NCBI GenBank assembly: GCA_963741755.1
Contig: CAVUJG010000002.1
Location: 186,001 to 250,000 of the forward strand
DNA length: 64,000 nucleotides
Reading direction: 5' to 3'
From: Sva-07 sp963741755
GTDB taxonomy: Bacteria > Actinomycetota > Acidimicrobiia > Acidimicrobiales > Ilumatobacteraceae
Shown piece by piece: positions 1-12,730 of this stretch. Each line of letters starts with the position of its first letter. Position 1 is the stretch's first letter. A program made the position numbers and the translations under genes. The notes beneath the pieces were generated by a model that worked only from the letters and a program-made list of their open reading frames with translations, had not been told where the DNA came from and did not search any database.

Positions 1-53
1 CGAATTGCGGCGCGAGCCGACTCAGCTCGCTGCGCGAGTTCATCGGTCGCCAT
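1..53 (-). CDS. 5' end of an unidentified gene, cut by the window edge
   Basis: Seventeen codons read leftward from an ATG at 53, giving MATDELAQRAESARAAI before the window ends. This is too little to assign a family. The start faces away from the cupin gene, and a GTGACA/TGTCAC dyad lies just upstream, so it could be a regulator of the divergent pair; that is inference only. No Shine-Dalgarno sequence is visible. Confidence 0.4.
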   Translation of the reverse strand, partial: MATDELAQRAESARAAI

Positions 54-60
54 GTCGCAT

Positions 61-79
61 TGTGACACCGATTGTCACG
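61..79. promoter_or_regulatory. Dyad operator candidate between divergent genes
   Basis: GTGACA (62-67) and TGTCAC (73-78) form a perfect 6-bp inverted repeat with a 5-bp spacer. It lies 8 bp upstream of the leftward ATG at 53 and 57 bp upstream of the cupin start. The size fits a dimeric winged-helix or TetR-type site. No binding protein can be named. Confidence 0.5.
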
Positions 80-134
80 CCTCTCATGTATCCGGGCCAT
101 CGGGGCACGGATGCCGATCAGCAGGAGAATCATC

Positions 135-515
135 ATGCACGTCACCAAGAACGACATCCCGGTCAAGATCGATGCGCCCGGCGCCATCGCTCGCCAACAG
201 ACAGACTTCGGCGCTGCATTCGGTGTCATGGGCGCCGAGTTCTTCACCATGGCCAAGGGCGCCGACCTCGCCCCGCTGCTCGTCGGTCTGCACGGCGACA
301 TGTGTCAGTCGGCCCACTGGGGCTACGTGATCGATGGCAGCGTGACGGTCACCTACAGCGATGACACCATCGAGGTGTGCGCAACCGGCGACCTGTTCCA
401 CTGGCCTGCAGGGCACAGCGTCCGCGTCGAGGAGGACGCGAACCTGATTCTGTTCAGCCCTCAATCGGAGCACACGCCGGTCCTCGATCACCTCAAGCAG
501 CAGATGGGCGTCTGA
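135..515 (+). CDS. Small cupin-domain protein
   Basis: A 126-residue protein that is essentially one cupin barrel. The first cupin motif lies around HWGYVIDGSVTV and the second around GDLFHWPAGHSVRV, with His residues placed for metal binding. I chose the ATG at 135 because GGAG lies 7 nt upstream; the frame is open further upstream but has no ribosome site there. There is no signal peptide, so it is cytoplasmic. Substrate is unknown; such proteins can be small enzymes or ligand sensors. It faces a divergent gene across a dyad operator and converges on priA. Confidence 0.75.
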   Translation: MHVTKNDIPVKIDAPGAIARQQTDFGAAFGVMGAEFFTMAKGADLAPLLVGLHGDMCQSAHWGYVIDGSVTVTYSDDTIEVCATGDLFHWPAGHSVRVEEDANLILFSPQSEHTPVLDHLKQQMGV

Positions 516-532
516 GCGCCCCGACAACAAGC

Positions 533-601
533 CGTTTGCGTACAGGTTCCGCTGACCCGTCCCATCCGGATCCGAACGCAAACGTGGTGGACACCGGATG
601 G
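533..601. terminator. Interleaved inverted repeats between convergent genes
   Basis: CGTTTGCGT (533-541) pairs with ACGCAAACG (576-584), and CCATCCGG (562-569) pairs with CCGGATGG (594-601). Both are perfect and overlap each other. They fill the gap between the cupin stop and the priA stop, so a two-way transcription end is likely. There is no U-tract. Confidence 0.4.
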
Positions 602-609
602 CGCTGAGG

Positions 610-2352
610 TCAGATGCGGGCCGGATCGACCTCGACGCGGAGACGTGATCCGGTGGGGCGTTCGACGGCGTTGAGCGCCAGCCCGAGGGTCGTCCAGTCG
701 GCTGCACGCACGAGGAATCGGTCGGCGCCGTCGCCGCCGACCTCGACGTCGGAGGGCAGTTGAGCCACGAGCTCGGAGGCACCGGACCCGGACACCACGC
801 CGAGGGCACCGAACGGGGGGAATCCGAGCAGTTCACGTCGCACTCGTTCGCCAGCGAGCATCGCCGACGGGTCGCCTGCTCGGGCGGCGGCGATCACCTC
901 GTGGTCGGGCGTGAACGTTTGGATCAACACCTCGGGTGCGATTCGGCTGGCCCGCACGATCAACGCCATCGCTTGTTCGCTCGCACGGAACCGCGGGGCC
1001 AGCATCTCGGAGTCGAATTCGAGAAACGCGACAACATCCGCGGATCGGATGCGGTGCAACACGGCCTCGGTGCCCACGTACACGCCGGCATGCGACGGTG
1101 GATCGACGTCGGCCCCGGTGACCGCCACCACCGGGCGCGCCGCTGCTGCTTCCAACTCCTCGCGCAGCCGGGTGACGCCTGGACGCAGGTTGGCGAACCG
1201 GCTGGCGCCGCACGACTGGCACACGGCCGGGCGCACCGCGCTGCAGCGTCGACACGACAGCCGGCCGTCGTCGTCGAGACCGACCGCTGCATCACACGTC
1301 TCGCACCGGATCAACGATCGACACGTTCGACACGCGAGCACGCGCGCTCGCCCGGTGATGTTGCTCACACACACCACCGTGAGGTCGGGGTTCCGGATCC
1401 TCTCGATCAGCTCCGACGTGACGAGCGAACGCTTCCACGGGTCCTCATCGGTGCGTCCGACCACCGTGACGGTTGACCAACCAGCGCGTTCGCGCGCGGC
1501 CGGAGGGTGAACGACACCGCTGCCTGCGTACTCGACCACGGCGACCAATGTCGGCGCCGGCGACACCAGCACGAACGGAACGCCAACGCGCCGGCAACGT
1601 TCGACCAGTACCTCACGGGCGTGCCATGTCGGTGTCCGCTCCTCCTGGTGCGCTTCGTCGTGCTCGTCGAGCAGGACCGCGGCGGCGAGATTGCGACACG
1701 GCGCCCATGCAGCGGAACGCGTGCCGATCACGACGTCGACGCCGCCGGCAGCCGCCGCCCAGTCCTCGGGCACGATGGCGACCGCCAGCCCTGCTCGACG
1801 CAGACGGGTGGCGAGCAACGCCACGACATCACGTTCGGGTGCGACCACGAGCGTCGGACCGCAGCCGACTGCGGCGAGCAAGGTCGGCATCACGTCGACG
1901 CGAGGTGCGAGGCGCAGCACTCCCCCGCCCGCAGCGAGCAACTTGCTCGTTGCGGGCGACACCGGCGCCGGCTTCATTCCTGTGCGGCGATCTGCCGGCA
2001 GGCCGACCACCGATCGGCCCGGCGACGCGGCGACCAGGAACGGTCGGACACGGCGCGCCGCCCACCTCACCGCGGCCCAAGCGGCCAACTCGAAAAGCTC
2101 GGGGGCGGGACCGTGGCCGGTCACTTTCGCGATCGGCTTCAACGACTCGATCGATCGCCCGTCGATCGCCTCGTTCGAGATCGCCGAGACCCAGCCACCG
2201 ATCCGACGGCCGTGCAGCTCGACCCGCACGATCGTGCCCACGCGGACGTGCGGGGACAGATCGGGCGGGATCGAGTAGTCGAACTGCTTGTCGAGACCGG
2301 TGACGTCCGGGACGACGGTGGCGACCGCCGACGCGTTGGCGACGTCGGTCAC
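610..2352 (-). CDS. priA: Primosomal protein N' (PriA-like), helicase site degenerate
   Basis: Replication-restart protein family, 580 aa against about 730 in E. coli. An N-terminal DNA-binding region (about 1-110) precedes a helicase-like core. The Walker A motif is missing: residues about 145-170 contain no GKT. The Walker B-like DEHD remains at 229-232. Eight Cys in CxxC pairs (341-381) match the PriA zinc-binding insert, and a GTEAVL motif lies in the C-terminal half. Known actinobacterial PriA proteins share this loss, so it may act as a structural loader rather than a helicase. It is the last gene of the minus-strand run, 22 bp after metK. Confidence 0.85.
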   Translation of the reverse strand: MTDVANASAVATVVPDVTGLDKQFDYSIPPDLSPHVRVGTIVRVELHGRRIGGWVSAISNEAIDGRSIESLKPIAKVTGHGPAPELFELAAWAAVRWAARRVRPFLVAASPGRSVVGLPADRRTGMKPAPVSPATSKLLAAGGGVLRLAPRVDVMPTLLAAVGCGPTLVVAPERDVVALLATRLRRAGLAVAIVPEDWAAAAGGVDVVIGTRSAAWAPCRNLAAAVLLDEHDEAHQEERTPTWHAREVLVERCRRVGVPFVLVSPAPTLVAVVEYAGSGVVHPPAARERAGWSTVTVVGRTDEDPWKRSLVTSELIERIRNPDLTVVCVSNITGRARVLACRTCRSLIRCETCDAAVGLDDDGRLSCRRCSAVRPAVCQSCGASRFANLRPGVTRLREELEAAAARPVVAVTGADVDPPSHAGVYVGTEAVLHRIRSADVVAFLEFDSEMLAPRFRASEQAMALIVRASRIAPEVLIQTFTPDHEVIAAARAGDPSAMLAGERVRRELLGFPPFGALGVVSGSGASELVAQLPSDVEVGGDGADRFLVRAADWTTLGLALNAVERPTGSRLRVEVDPARI

Positions 2353-2374
2353 CGAACCTGACCCAGAACCGGAC

Positions 2375-3558
<1,184 letters not shown>

Positions 3559-3562
<4 letters not shown>

Positions 3563-4767
3563 GCAAAGTCCTGTCGATGTGGTGAGCGGATGGAAACAAT
3601 CGTGTCGATGACGGCCCGAGCGACATCTCGCTTCGATGCGAGGTCGATCTCGACAGGCTCCGCGCCGGGCCGCAACAGCGTAACCGCGTTTGTGTCGTGA
3701 GCGAAGCCAACCTGTGGCGCTCCGACATCGTTCGCGACGATCAGATCGAGTTGCTTCGCCTGCAGTTTCGACGTCGCATTGGCGATCAGATCGTCGGTCT
3801 CGGCGGCGAAGCCGACGAGCACCTGACCGGGACGCTTCGCCGCGCCGAGCCCGGCGAGGATGTCCGGCGTCGGCTCGAGCACGATCTCCGGTGCGCCGTC
3901 GCGCTTCTTGAGCTTGCCGGTGGCGGGCGCTTTCGGGCGGAAATCGGCCACCGCAGCGCTCATCACGATCACCTCGTGGTCGACAGCGGCAGCGGTCATC
4001 GCCTGCTGCATCTGTTCAGCGGTTTCGACATCGACGACAACGCAGCCAGGCGGCACGGGCAGACTCACGGTCGACACGAGCGTCACTCGGGCTCCACGGG
4101 AAGCCGCCTCGGCAGCAACGGCGTAGCCCTGCTTACCCGAGCTGCGATTGGCGATCACACGTACCGCATCGATCGGTTCACGGGTGCCACCGGCCGACAC
4201 CACCACCGACACCCCGTCGAGGTCACGCGGGCCGAGCACGCGTTCGACGGCCGCGACGATGGTTGCTGGATCCGCCAAACGACCGGCACCTACGTCTCCG
4301 CCGGCCAGACGCCCTGACTCGGGCTCGACGATGTGGACGCCGCGGGACCGAAGCACGTCGATGTTGTCGACCACGCTCGGGTGTTCCCACATCTCGGTGT
4401 GCATCGCCGGGCACACGATGACCGGCGCCCGCGTTGCGATCAAGGTGTTCGTGAGCAGATCTGTCGAGAGCCCCATGCGGTAGGCCGCGAGCAGACGAGC
4501 CGTTGCCGGTGCCACGAGCACCAGGTCGGCTCCCTGTGCGATCTTGGTGTGGGGAATCGGCGTGGTCACGTTGTCCCACAGTTCGGTCTGCACGGGCTCG
4601 GAGGCCAATGCGCTGAGCGTGGTGCGGCCGATGAAGTGTTGGGCCCCCTCCGTCATGATCGGCACGACGTGCGCCCCGGCGTCGACGAGGCGACGGCACA
4701 CCTCGACGGCCTTGTACGCGGCGATTCCGCCCGTCACCCCCAACACGATGCGCTTGCCTGCCAGCAT
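3559..4767 (-). CDS. coaBC: Phosphopantothenoylcysteine synthetase/decarboxylase
   Basis: Bifunctional enzyme for two consecutive CoA steps: cysteine ligation to 4'-phosphopantothenate (C-terminal CoaB) and FMN-dependent decarboxylation (N-terminal CoaC). CoaC shows GVTGGIAAYKAVEVCRRL and its active-site loop CPAMHTEMW, which has His where many family members have Asn. CoaB shows SAGGTREPIDAVRVI followed by NRSSGKQG. 402 aa is normal length. GGAGGGG precedes the ATG. It sits between rpoZ and metK in the usual actinobacterial order. Confidence 0.95.
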
Positions 4768-4819
4768 CGATGTCCCCTCCAGCTCTCACGTGGTGGGTCG
4801 GTGGTGACCCAACCGACGT

Positions 4820-5125
4820 TCAGTCGTCGGCGGCCTCGGCAACGGCGTCGGCGTCGACCTCGGGCTCGTCGGCGATGACCGGTGCTTCGGTCCAGACGAT
4901 CTTGTGTTCTGAGATCTCTTCGAAGGCGATCGACAGTGGCTTGCGCGCGACCGACGACACCTGCGGCGGGATCATGTGGCCGAGGCCGTCACCGAGCTGG
5001 TTGAAGTACGAGTTGATGTTGCGAGCGCGCCGAGCGGCCAGCGTGACCAGGGTGAACTTCGAATCGACCGTCCCGAGAAGGCTCTCGATGGGCGGATTGA
5101 TCATCGTGTTGTGGTCGAGCGCCAT
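4820..5125 (-). CDS. rpoZ: RNA polymerase omega subunit
   Basis: Small RNA polymerase assembly subunit, 101 aa. The core motif LVTLAARRARNINSYFNQLG (about residues 26-45) matches the omega helix that clamps the beta' C-terminus. The C-terminal tail is Asp/Glu-rich. It follows gmk closely, an arrangement conserved in bacteria. No Shine-Dalgarno precedes the ATG. Instead TAGGCT lies 9 nt upstream, overlapping the gmk stop, so a leaderless transcript is possible besides operon read-through. Confidence 0.93.
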   Translation of the reverse strand: MALDHNTMINPPIESLLGTVDSKFTLVTLAARRARNINSYFNQLGDGLGHMIPPQVSSVARKPLSIAFEEISEHKIVWTEAPVIADEPEVDADAVAEAADD

Positions 5126-5134
5126 AGGGACCAG

Positions 5135-5140
5135 AGCCTA
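5135..5140 (-). promoter_or_regulatory. -10 hexamer TAGGCT for rpoZ
   Basis: TAGGCT on the minus strand ends 9 nt before the rpoZ ATG and overlaps the gmk stop codon. The position fits a leaderless start inside the operon. No -35 box is obvious. Confidence 0.4.
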
Positions 5141-5674
5141 CCGGGCGCGAGCGGATTCGATGATCTGCAACATCTCGACGATCGTGTCGTCGAGGTCGTC
5201 GTTGACCACGATGTGATCGGCGAGCGCTCGACCGATCGGCTCCTCGACCTCGGCCTTCTTCAGGCGGGCAAGCACCTTGTCGCCGGGGTCGCCTCGCCCG
5301 CGCAGACGGCGTTCCTGCTCGTCGCGTGAGGGCGGAACCACGAACAGCAGCAGGGCGTCCGGAAAGATCTGCTTCACCTGCTGGGCTCCGTCGACCTCGA
5401 TCTCGAGCACGACGTCCTGGTCGCTGCCCGGCTCGGGCAGCGGGCTGCCGTAGTAGTTGCCGAGAAACTCGGTCCACTCGATGAAGCCGCCGCCGGCGAT
5501 GTGTTGTTCGAAGGTTGCCGTGTCGGTGAAGACGTAGGCATCGGGAGCCTCCGACGGGCGTCGCTCACGTGTCGTCCACGATCTGCTGAGCCACAAGCGA
5601 TCGTCGCGTCGCACGAGCGCGTCGACGATGGTCCCTTTGCCGACCCCGCCGGGGCCTGAGACGACGATGATCAA
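5138..5674 (-). CDS. gmk: Guanylate kinase
   Basis: Phosphorylates GMP to GDP with ATP. The 178-aa protein opens directly with the P-loop GPGGVGKGT. GMP-binding signatures follow: SWTTRERRPSE, YVFTDTATFEQHI and FIEWTEFLGNYYG. The start codon appears to be TTG at 5674, 12 nt after the mihF stop, because no ATG or GTG lies between that stop and the P-loop. The mihF-gmk-rpoZ order is typical of actinobacteria. Confidence 0.93.
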   Translation of the reverse strand: MIIVVSGPGGVGKGTIVDALVRRDDRLWLSRSWTTRERRPSEAPDAYVFTDTATFEQHIAGGGFIEWTEFLGNYYGSPLPEPGSDQDVVLEIEVDGAQQVKQIFPDALLLFVVPPSRDEQERRLRGRGDPGDKVLARLKKAEVEEPIGRALADHIVVNDDLDDTIVEMLQIIESARAR

Positions 5675-5686
5675 GGGGTGGCCCGG

Positions 5687-5995
5687 TCAGCCGAGGAGTT
5701 CGAGGAGCTTCGACTTCTGCTGCGTGCCGAGGCCCTGCACTCGACGGTTGTCGGCGATCTCGATGTCGTCCATGATGCGACGGGCCTTCACCTTGCCCAG
5801 ACCGGGCAGTGATTCGAGCAGCGAGACGACTTTCAACTTTCCGACGTTGACGTCGGTGGACGACAGGGCGTCGGCGAGCGACATCGAGCCCATCTTCAGA
5901 CGGGCCTTGATCTCCGCGCGTGCGGCACGAGCTTCGGCCGCCTTGGCGAGTGCCGCCGTGCGCTGCTCGGGGGTCAGCTGTGGAGGAGTTGCCAT
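5687..5995 (-). CDS. mihF: Actinobacterial integration host factor
   Basis: Nucleoid-associated DNA-binding protein of the actinobacterial IHF type, about 102 aa. A basic helical N-terminus rich in Ala, Arg and Lys precedes LESLPGLGKVKARRIMDDIE, the helix-hairpin-helix-like DNA contact motif. I favour the ATG at 5995, 6 nt after the pyrD stop; a TTG at 6004 overlapping that stop is an alternative adding three residues. The family is known from mycobacterial mIHF and is normally found beside gmk, as here. Confidence 0.92.
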   Translation of the reverse strand: MATPPQLTPEQRTAALAKAAEARAARAEIKARLKMGSMSLADALSSTDVNVGKLKVVSLLESLPGLGKVKARRIMDDIEIADNRRVQGLGTQQKSKLLELLG

Positions 5996-6000
5996 GGAGA

Positions 6001-6906
6001 TCAAGCTATCGCGGCGATGTCGGCCAGCCGGGTCAATCCGCGTTGGGCCGCCCAGGCGATGACGCCGTCCTGGATGGTCGCAGCGGCGCCGGGATCAGCG
6101 AACGACGCCGTGCCGACCTGAACTGCCGATGCGCCGGCGAGCAACAACTCGATCGCATCCCATGCCGACGCGACGCCGCCGACACCGACGATCGGCACCT
6201 CGGGGAGCGCCCGATGGACGTCGTGAACCGCTCGAACGGCCACCGGGTGGATGGCACGGCCGGACAGCCCACCTCCACCGGCGCCCAATGTCGGCGCCAA
6301 CGTCCGAGGGTCGTAGGCGAGGCCCAGCAGCGTGTTGATGCAGGTGACGGCGTCGGCCCCGGCCGCCATCACGGCGTCGGCGACGTCGATGATGCGGTCG
6401 GTGTTGGCGCTGAGCTTGGCCCAGCGCGGTCGACCACACGCTGCGGTCGCCGCCATCACCTCGGCAGACAGTCGTGCGTCATGCGCGAAGATCGAGCCGC
6501 GCCCCTCGAGATTCGGACACGACAGGTTCACCTCGACCGCAACGATGTTCGACGGAGCGTCGGCGAGCAGTTCGGCGGCCTGCGCGTAGTCGTCGACGCT
6601 TCGACCCCAGATGCTCGCGACCACGGTGGCACCCGAAGCCACCAGGTCCCCGACGACGTGGTCGAGCCAGTACTGCACGCCGGGGCCTTGAAGCCCGACG
6701 GCGTTCATCATCCCTTGCGGCGTCGGGATGCAGACGAGGTGCCGGATTTCCCGGCCACTCGAATGCCGCGAGCGATTTCGTCACCACGGCGCCCAACGCT
6801 GCGAGGTCGAGGTGTCCAGCCAGCTCGGTGCCGTAGCCGGCGGTTCCCGACGCCGTCATCACCGGCGCGTGGAACTCCACGCTGCCGACGGTGACGCGAG
6901 TGTCGA

Positions 6907-6910
<4 letters not shown>
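6001..6910 (-). CDS. pyrD: Dihydroorotate dehydrogenase, class 1 (reading frame broken once)
   Basis: FMN enzyme oxidising dihydroorotate to orotate. The start is GTG at 6910, overlapping the carB stop (GTGA). Residues 1-60 include VMTASGTAGYGTELAGHLDL. The rest continues in another frame with TPQGMMNAVGLQGPGVQYWL, the catalytic segment VEVNLSCPNLEGRG (Cys base, class 1) and the FMN phosphate site VGVGGVASAWDA. Removing one G from 6725-6727 restores a 302-aa protein of normal length, so this is probably a sequence error. Neither pyrK nor pyrF is adjacent. Confidence 0.88.
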
Positions 6911-10215
<3,305 letters not shown>

Positions 10216-10216
<1 letters not shown>

Positions 10217-11322
10217 CAGCGACGCGCCTTTCCGGTCGCGGCCAGCGACATCATGTCGGCGAACTCGTCGAAGAGATAGTGCGAGTCGTGCGGTCCTGGA
10301 TTCGCCTCCGGGTGGTGCTGGACGCTGAAGGCCAGTTCGCCGTCGACCCGCAATCCTTCACAGACGCCATCGTTGAGGTTGACGTGGGTCATCGTCGCCT
10401 TGCCCGACAGCGAGTCGGGGTCGACCGCGAAGTTGTGGTTCTGGCTCGTGATTTCGACCTTGCCGGTGGCGATGTTGCGCACCGGATGGTTGCCGCCGTG
10501 GTGACCGAACGGCAGCTTCACGGTGCCGGCACCGATCGCTCGGCCGAGCAACTGGTGTCCGAGGCAGATCCCGAAGATCGGCACGTTGCCGAGCAACCCC
10601 TGGATCGTTTCGACGCCGTAGCCCGCCATGGCCGGGTCGCCAGGGCCGTTGCTGAGGAAGACGCCATCGGGGTCGCGAGCGAGGATGTCGGCCGCGCTCG
10701 CGGTCGCCGGCACGACCTCGACCGCGCCGAAACGCGAGAGGTTGACGGCGATGTTGCGCTTCATCCCGTAGTCGATCGCCACGATGCGGGTGCGACTGTC
10801 GGGGTCGAGCGCAGCGACGTTGTATCCCTCGGCCACCGTCACCTGGCGGACCAGGTCGACGCCATCGGTTCCGGGTTCGGCGGCAGCGGCGGTGCGCAAT
10901 TCGGCCTCGCTCACGGAGCCGAACGCTCCGGGCATCGCGCCGGTGTCACGCAGGATGCGGGTGAGTCGGCGCGTGTCGATCCCGGCGATGCCCGGCACTC
11001 CCTGCTGGATCAACATGGAATCGAGGCTCGACTCGGCTCGCTGGTTGCTGTGGCGGCGAGCGAGTTCGCGCACGACGATGCCACGACAGAACGTGCCTCG
11101 CGACTCGAAGTCCGCGGCGTTGGCGCCGTAGTTGCCGATGTGCGGTGTCGTGAAGGTGATGATCTGGCCGGCGTAGCTGGGGTCGGTGATCACTTCCTGA
11201 TAGCCGCTGAGCACGGTGTTGAACACGACCTCGCCTGTGGCGATCGGAGCGGGCGCCCCGATCAGCTCGCCTTCGAACACGCTGCCGTCTGCCAGCACGA
11301 GTGCTCCATCCCGAATCGTCAT
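10216..11322 (-). CDS. carA: Carbamoyl-phosphate synthase small chain
   Basis: Glutamine amidotransferase subunit supplying ammonia to CarB, 368 aa. The N-terminal CarA domain is followed by a class I GATase domain with the nucleophile Cys in FGICLGHQLLG and the His-Glu pair in QHHPEANPGPHD. I chose the ATG at 11322 because GGAGG lies about 9 nt upstream; the open frame extends further but through a palindromic repeat. The 124-bp pyrC-carA gap is the largest within the pyr genes and holds that repeat. Confidence 0.96.
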
Positions 11323-11340
11323 CTCACTCCTCCCCGATCT

Positions 11341-11394
11341 CGCAAATTCGGAGCGGGGATCGCACGTGGCGCGACACTGGCTCCGAATTTCGGG
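11341..11394. repeat. Palindromic element, family A, copy 1
   Basis: AAATTCGGAGC (11344-11354) pairs perfectly with GCTCCGAATTT (11380-11390). A weaker inner TCGC/GCGA pairing lies at the tip. The same motif recurs at 28578, 53783 and 53853. This copy lies inside the pyr operon, about 20 nt before the carA ribosome site, so its hairpin would be in the mRNA. Confidence 0.8.
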
Positions 11395-11446
11395 GGTGGG
11401 GAGAGTCGGTCTTGCATAGTCATCCATTCTAACGCATGGTCATTCA

Positions 11447-12730
11447 TCAGTGAACCGCCGATCCGTCCCGGACGACGGGCGTGCCGTTGAAGATCGTGTG
11501 GACGACCCGTCCGCGCAGTGCCATGCCGACGTACGGCGTGTTGCGACTCTTGCTGGCGAGCCGGGCAGGCACGACCTCCCACTCCTCGTCGGGGTCGAAG
11601 ATCGTGAGGTTGGCAGGCTCGCCGGGCGTGATCGGGCGGCCGTGACGGTCGGCGACCCCGGCGATCGCCGCCGGCTTCCACGACAGTGCAGCGACCACGT
11701 CGGCGAGCTCCATGTCGAGCGATGCCAACGACACCCCGAGCGCGGTTTCGAGCCCCAGCATCCCGGGTGGCGCCTGATCGAGTGGTTGCTCCTTGGTCTC
11801 AGGCGCGTGCGGTGCGTGGTCGGTGGCGATGGCGTCGATGGTGCCGTCGGCGAGCCCGGCCCGAATCGCGGCGAGGTCGTCGGGCGTTCGCAGCGGTGGG
11901 TTGACCTTGTAGAGAGCGTCGTACGTCGCAAGGCGTTCGTCGGTGAGGCTGAAGTGATGCGGGGTCGCCTCGGCGGTGATCGCCAGCCCGTCGGCCTTCG
12001 CTGCACGCACGAGCTCGACACTCTTGGCCGTCGACAGATGGAGGAAATGCATGCCGACGCCGGTGAGACGGACGAGCTCGATGTCGCGGTGCAGCATCAG
12101 TTCCTCGGCGATCGACGGCCAACCGGGCAGTCCGAGGCGGCTGCAACAGGCGCCTTCGTGCATGACGGCGCCGGCGGTGAGCCGTTCGACCTCGCAGTGT
12201 TGGGCCAACGTGATGCCGAGGCCGTCGGCGTACTCGAGCGCCCGCCGCATCAGCAGCGGATCCTGCACGCCGTTGCCGTCGTCGGTGAAGATCTTGACGC
12301 CGACTGCTGCGAGTTCGCCGAATGGAGTCAGGTGCTCCCCGGACCGACCGATGGTGATCGAACCGGACGGCAACACCTCGCAGAGACCGGCGCGTTCACC
12401 CTGGCGGCGAACGAAGTCGACCACCTCGACGCTGTCCTGGGTGGGATCGGTGTTCGGCATGGCGACCACCGCGGTGAAGCCGCCGAGTGCGGCAGCGCGG
12501 CTGCCGGTCTCGATCGTCTCGGCCTCCTCACGACCCGGCTCGCGCAGGTGCACGTGCAGGTCGACGAAGCCGGGCGAGACGACCAGCCCGCTGGCGTCGA
12601 TCACGTCGTCGCCGTCGCTGGGCGCCAGTTGGTCGGCGACCTCGGTGATGGTCCCGCCTCCGAGGCGGACATCGACGCGCCGCTCTCCGTTGGGGTCGAT
12701 GACGCGGGCGCCGGTGATCAACAGGCTCAC
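11447..12730 (-). CDS. pyrC: Dihydroorotase
   Basis: Zinc amidohydrolase that closes N-carbamoyl-aspartate to dihydroorotate. 427 aa, the length of type I dihydroorotases. Metal-binding HxH lies in GFVDLHVHLREPG (about residues 54-66). Later landmarks include AMPNTDPTQDS, the AQHCEVERL His segment, and ATDHAPHAPETK with the catalytic Asp. Its start overlaps the pyrB stop by 4 bp. A long gap with a palindromic repeat separates it from carA downstream. Confidence 0.96.
   Translation of the reverse strand: MSLLITGARVIDPNGERRVDVRLGGGTITEVADQLAPSDGDDVIDASGLVVSPGFVDLHVHLREPGREEAETIETGSRAAALGGFTAVVAMPNTDPTQDSVEVVDFVRRQGERAGLCEVLPSGSITIGRSGEHLTPFGELAAVGVKIFTDDGNGVQDPLLMRRALEYADGLGITLAQHCEVERLTAGAVMHEGACCSRLGLPGWPSIAEELMLHRDIELVRLTGVGMHFLHLSTAKSVELVRAAKADGLAITAEATPHHFSLTDERLATYDALYKVNPPLRTPDDLAAIRAGLADGTIDAIATDHAPHAPETKEQPLDQAPPGMLGLETALGVSLASLDMELADVVAALSWKPAAIAGVADRHGRPITPGEPANLTIFDPDEEWEVVPARLASKSRNTPYVGMALRGRVVHTIFNGTPVVRDGSAVH

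Noticed and set aside
4794..4811. TGGGTC/GACCCA stem after rpoZ as a terminator
   Set aside because: Only 6 bp, no U-tract, and it is followed closely by the coaBC ribosome site; read-through is expected.
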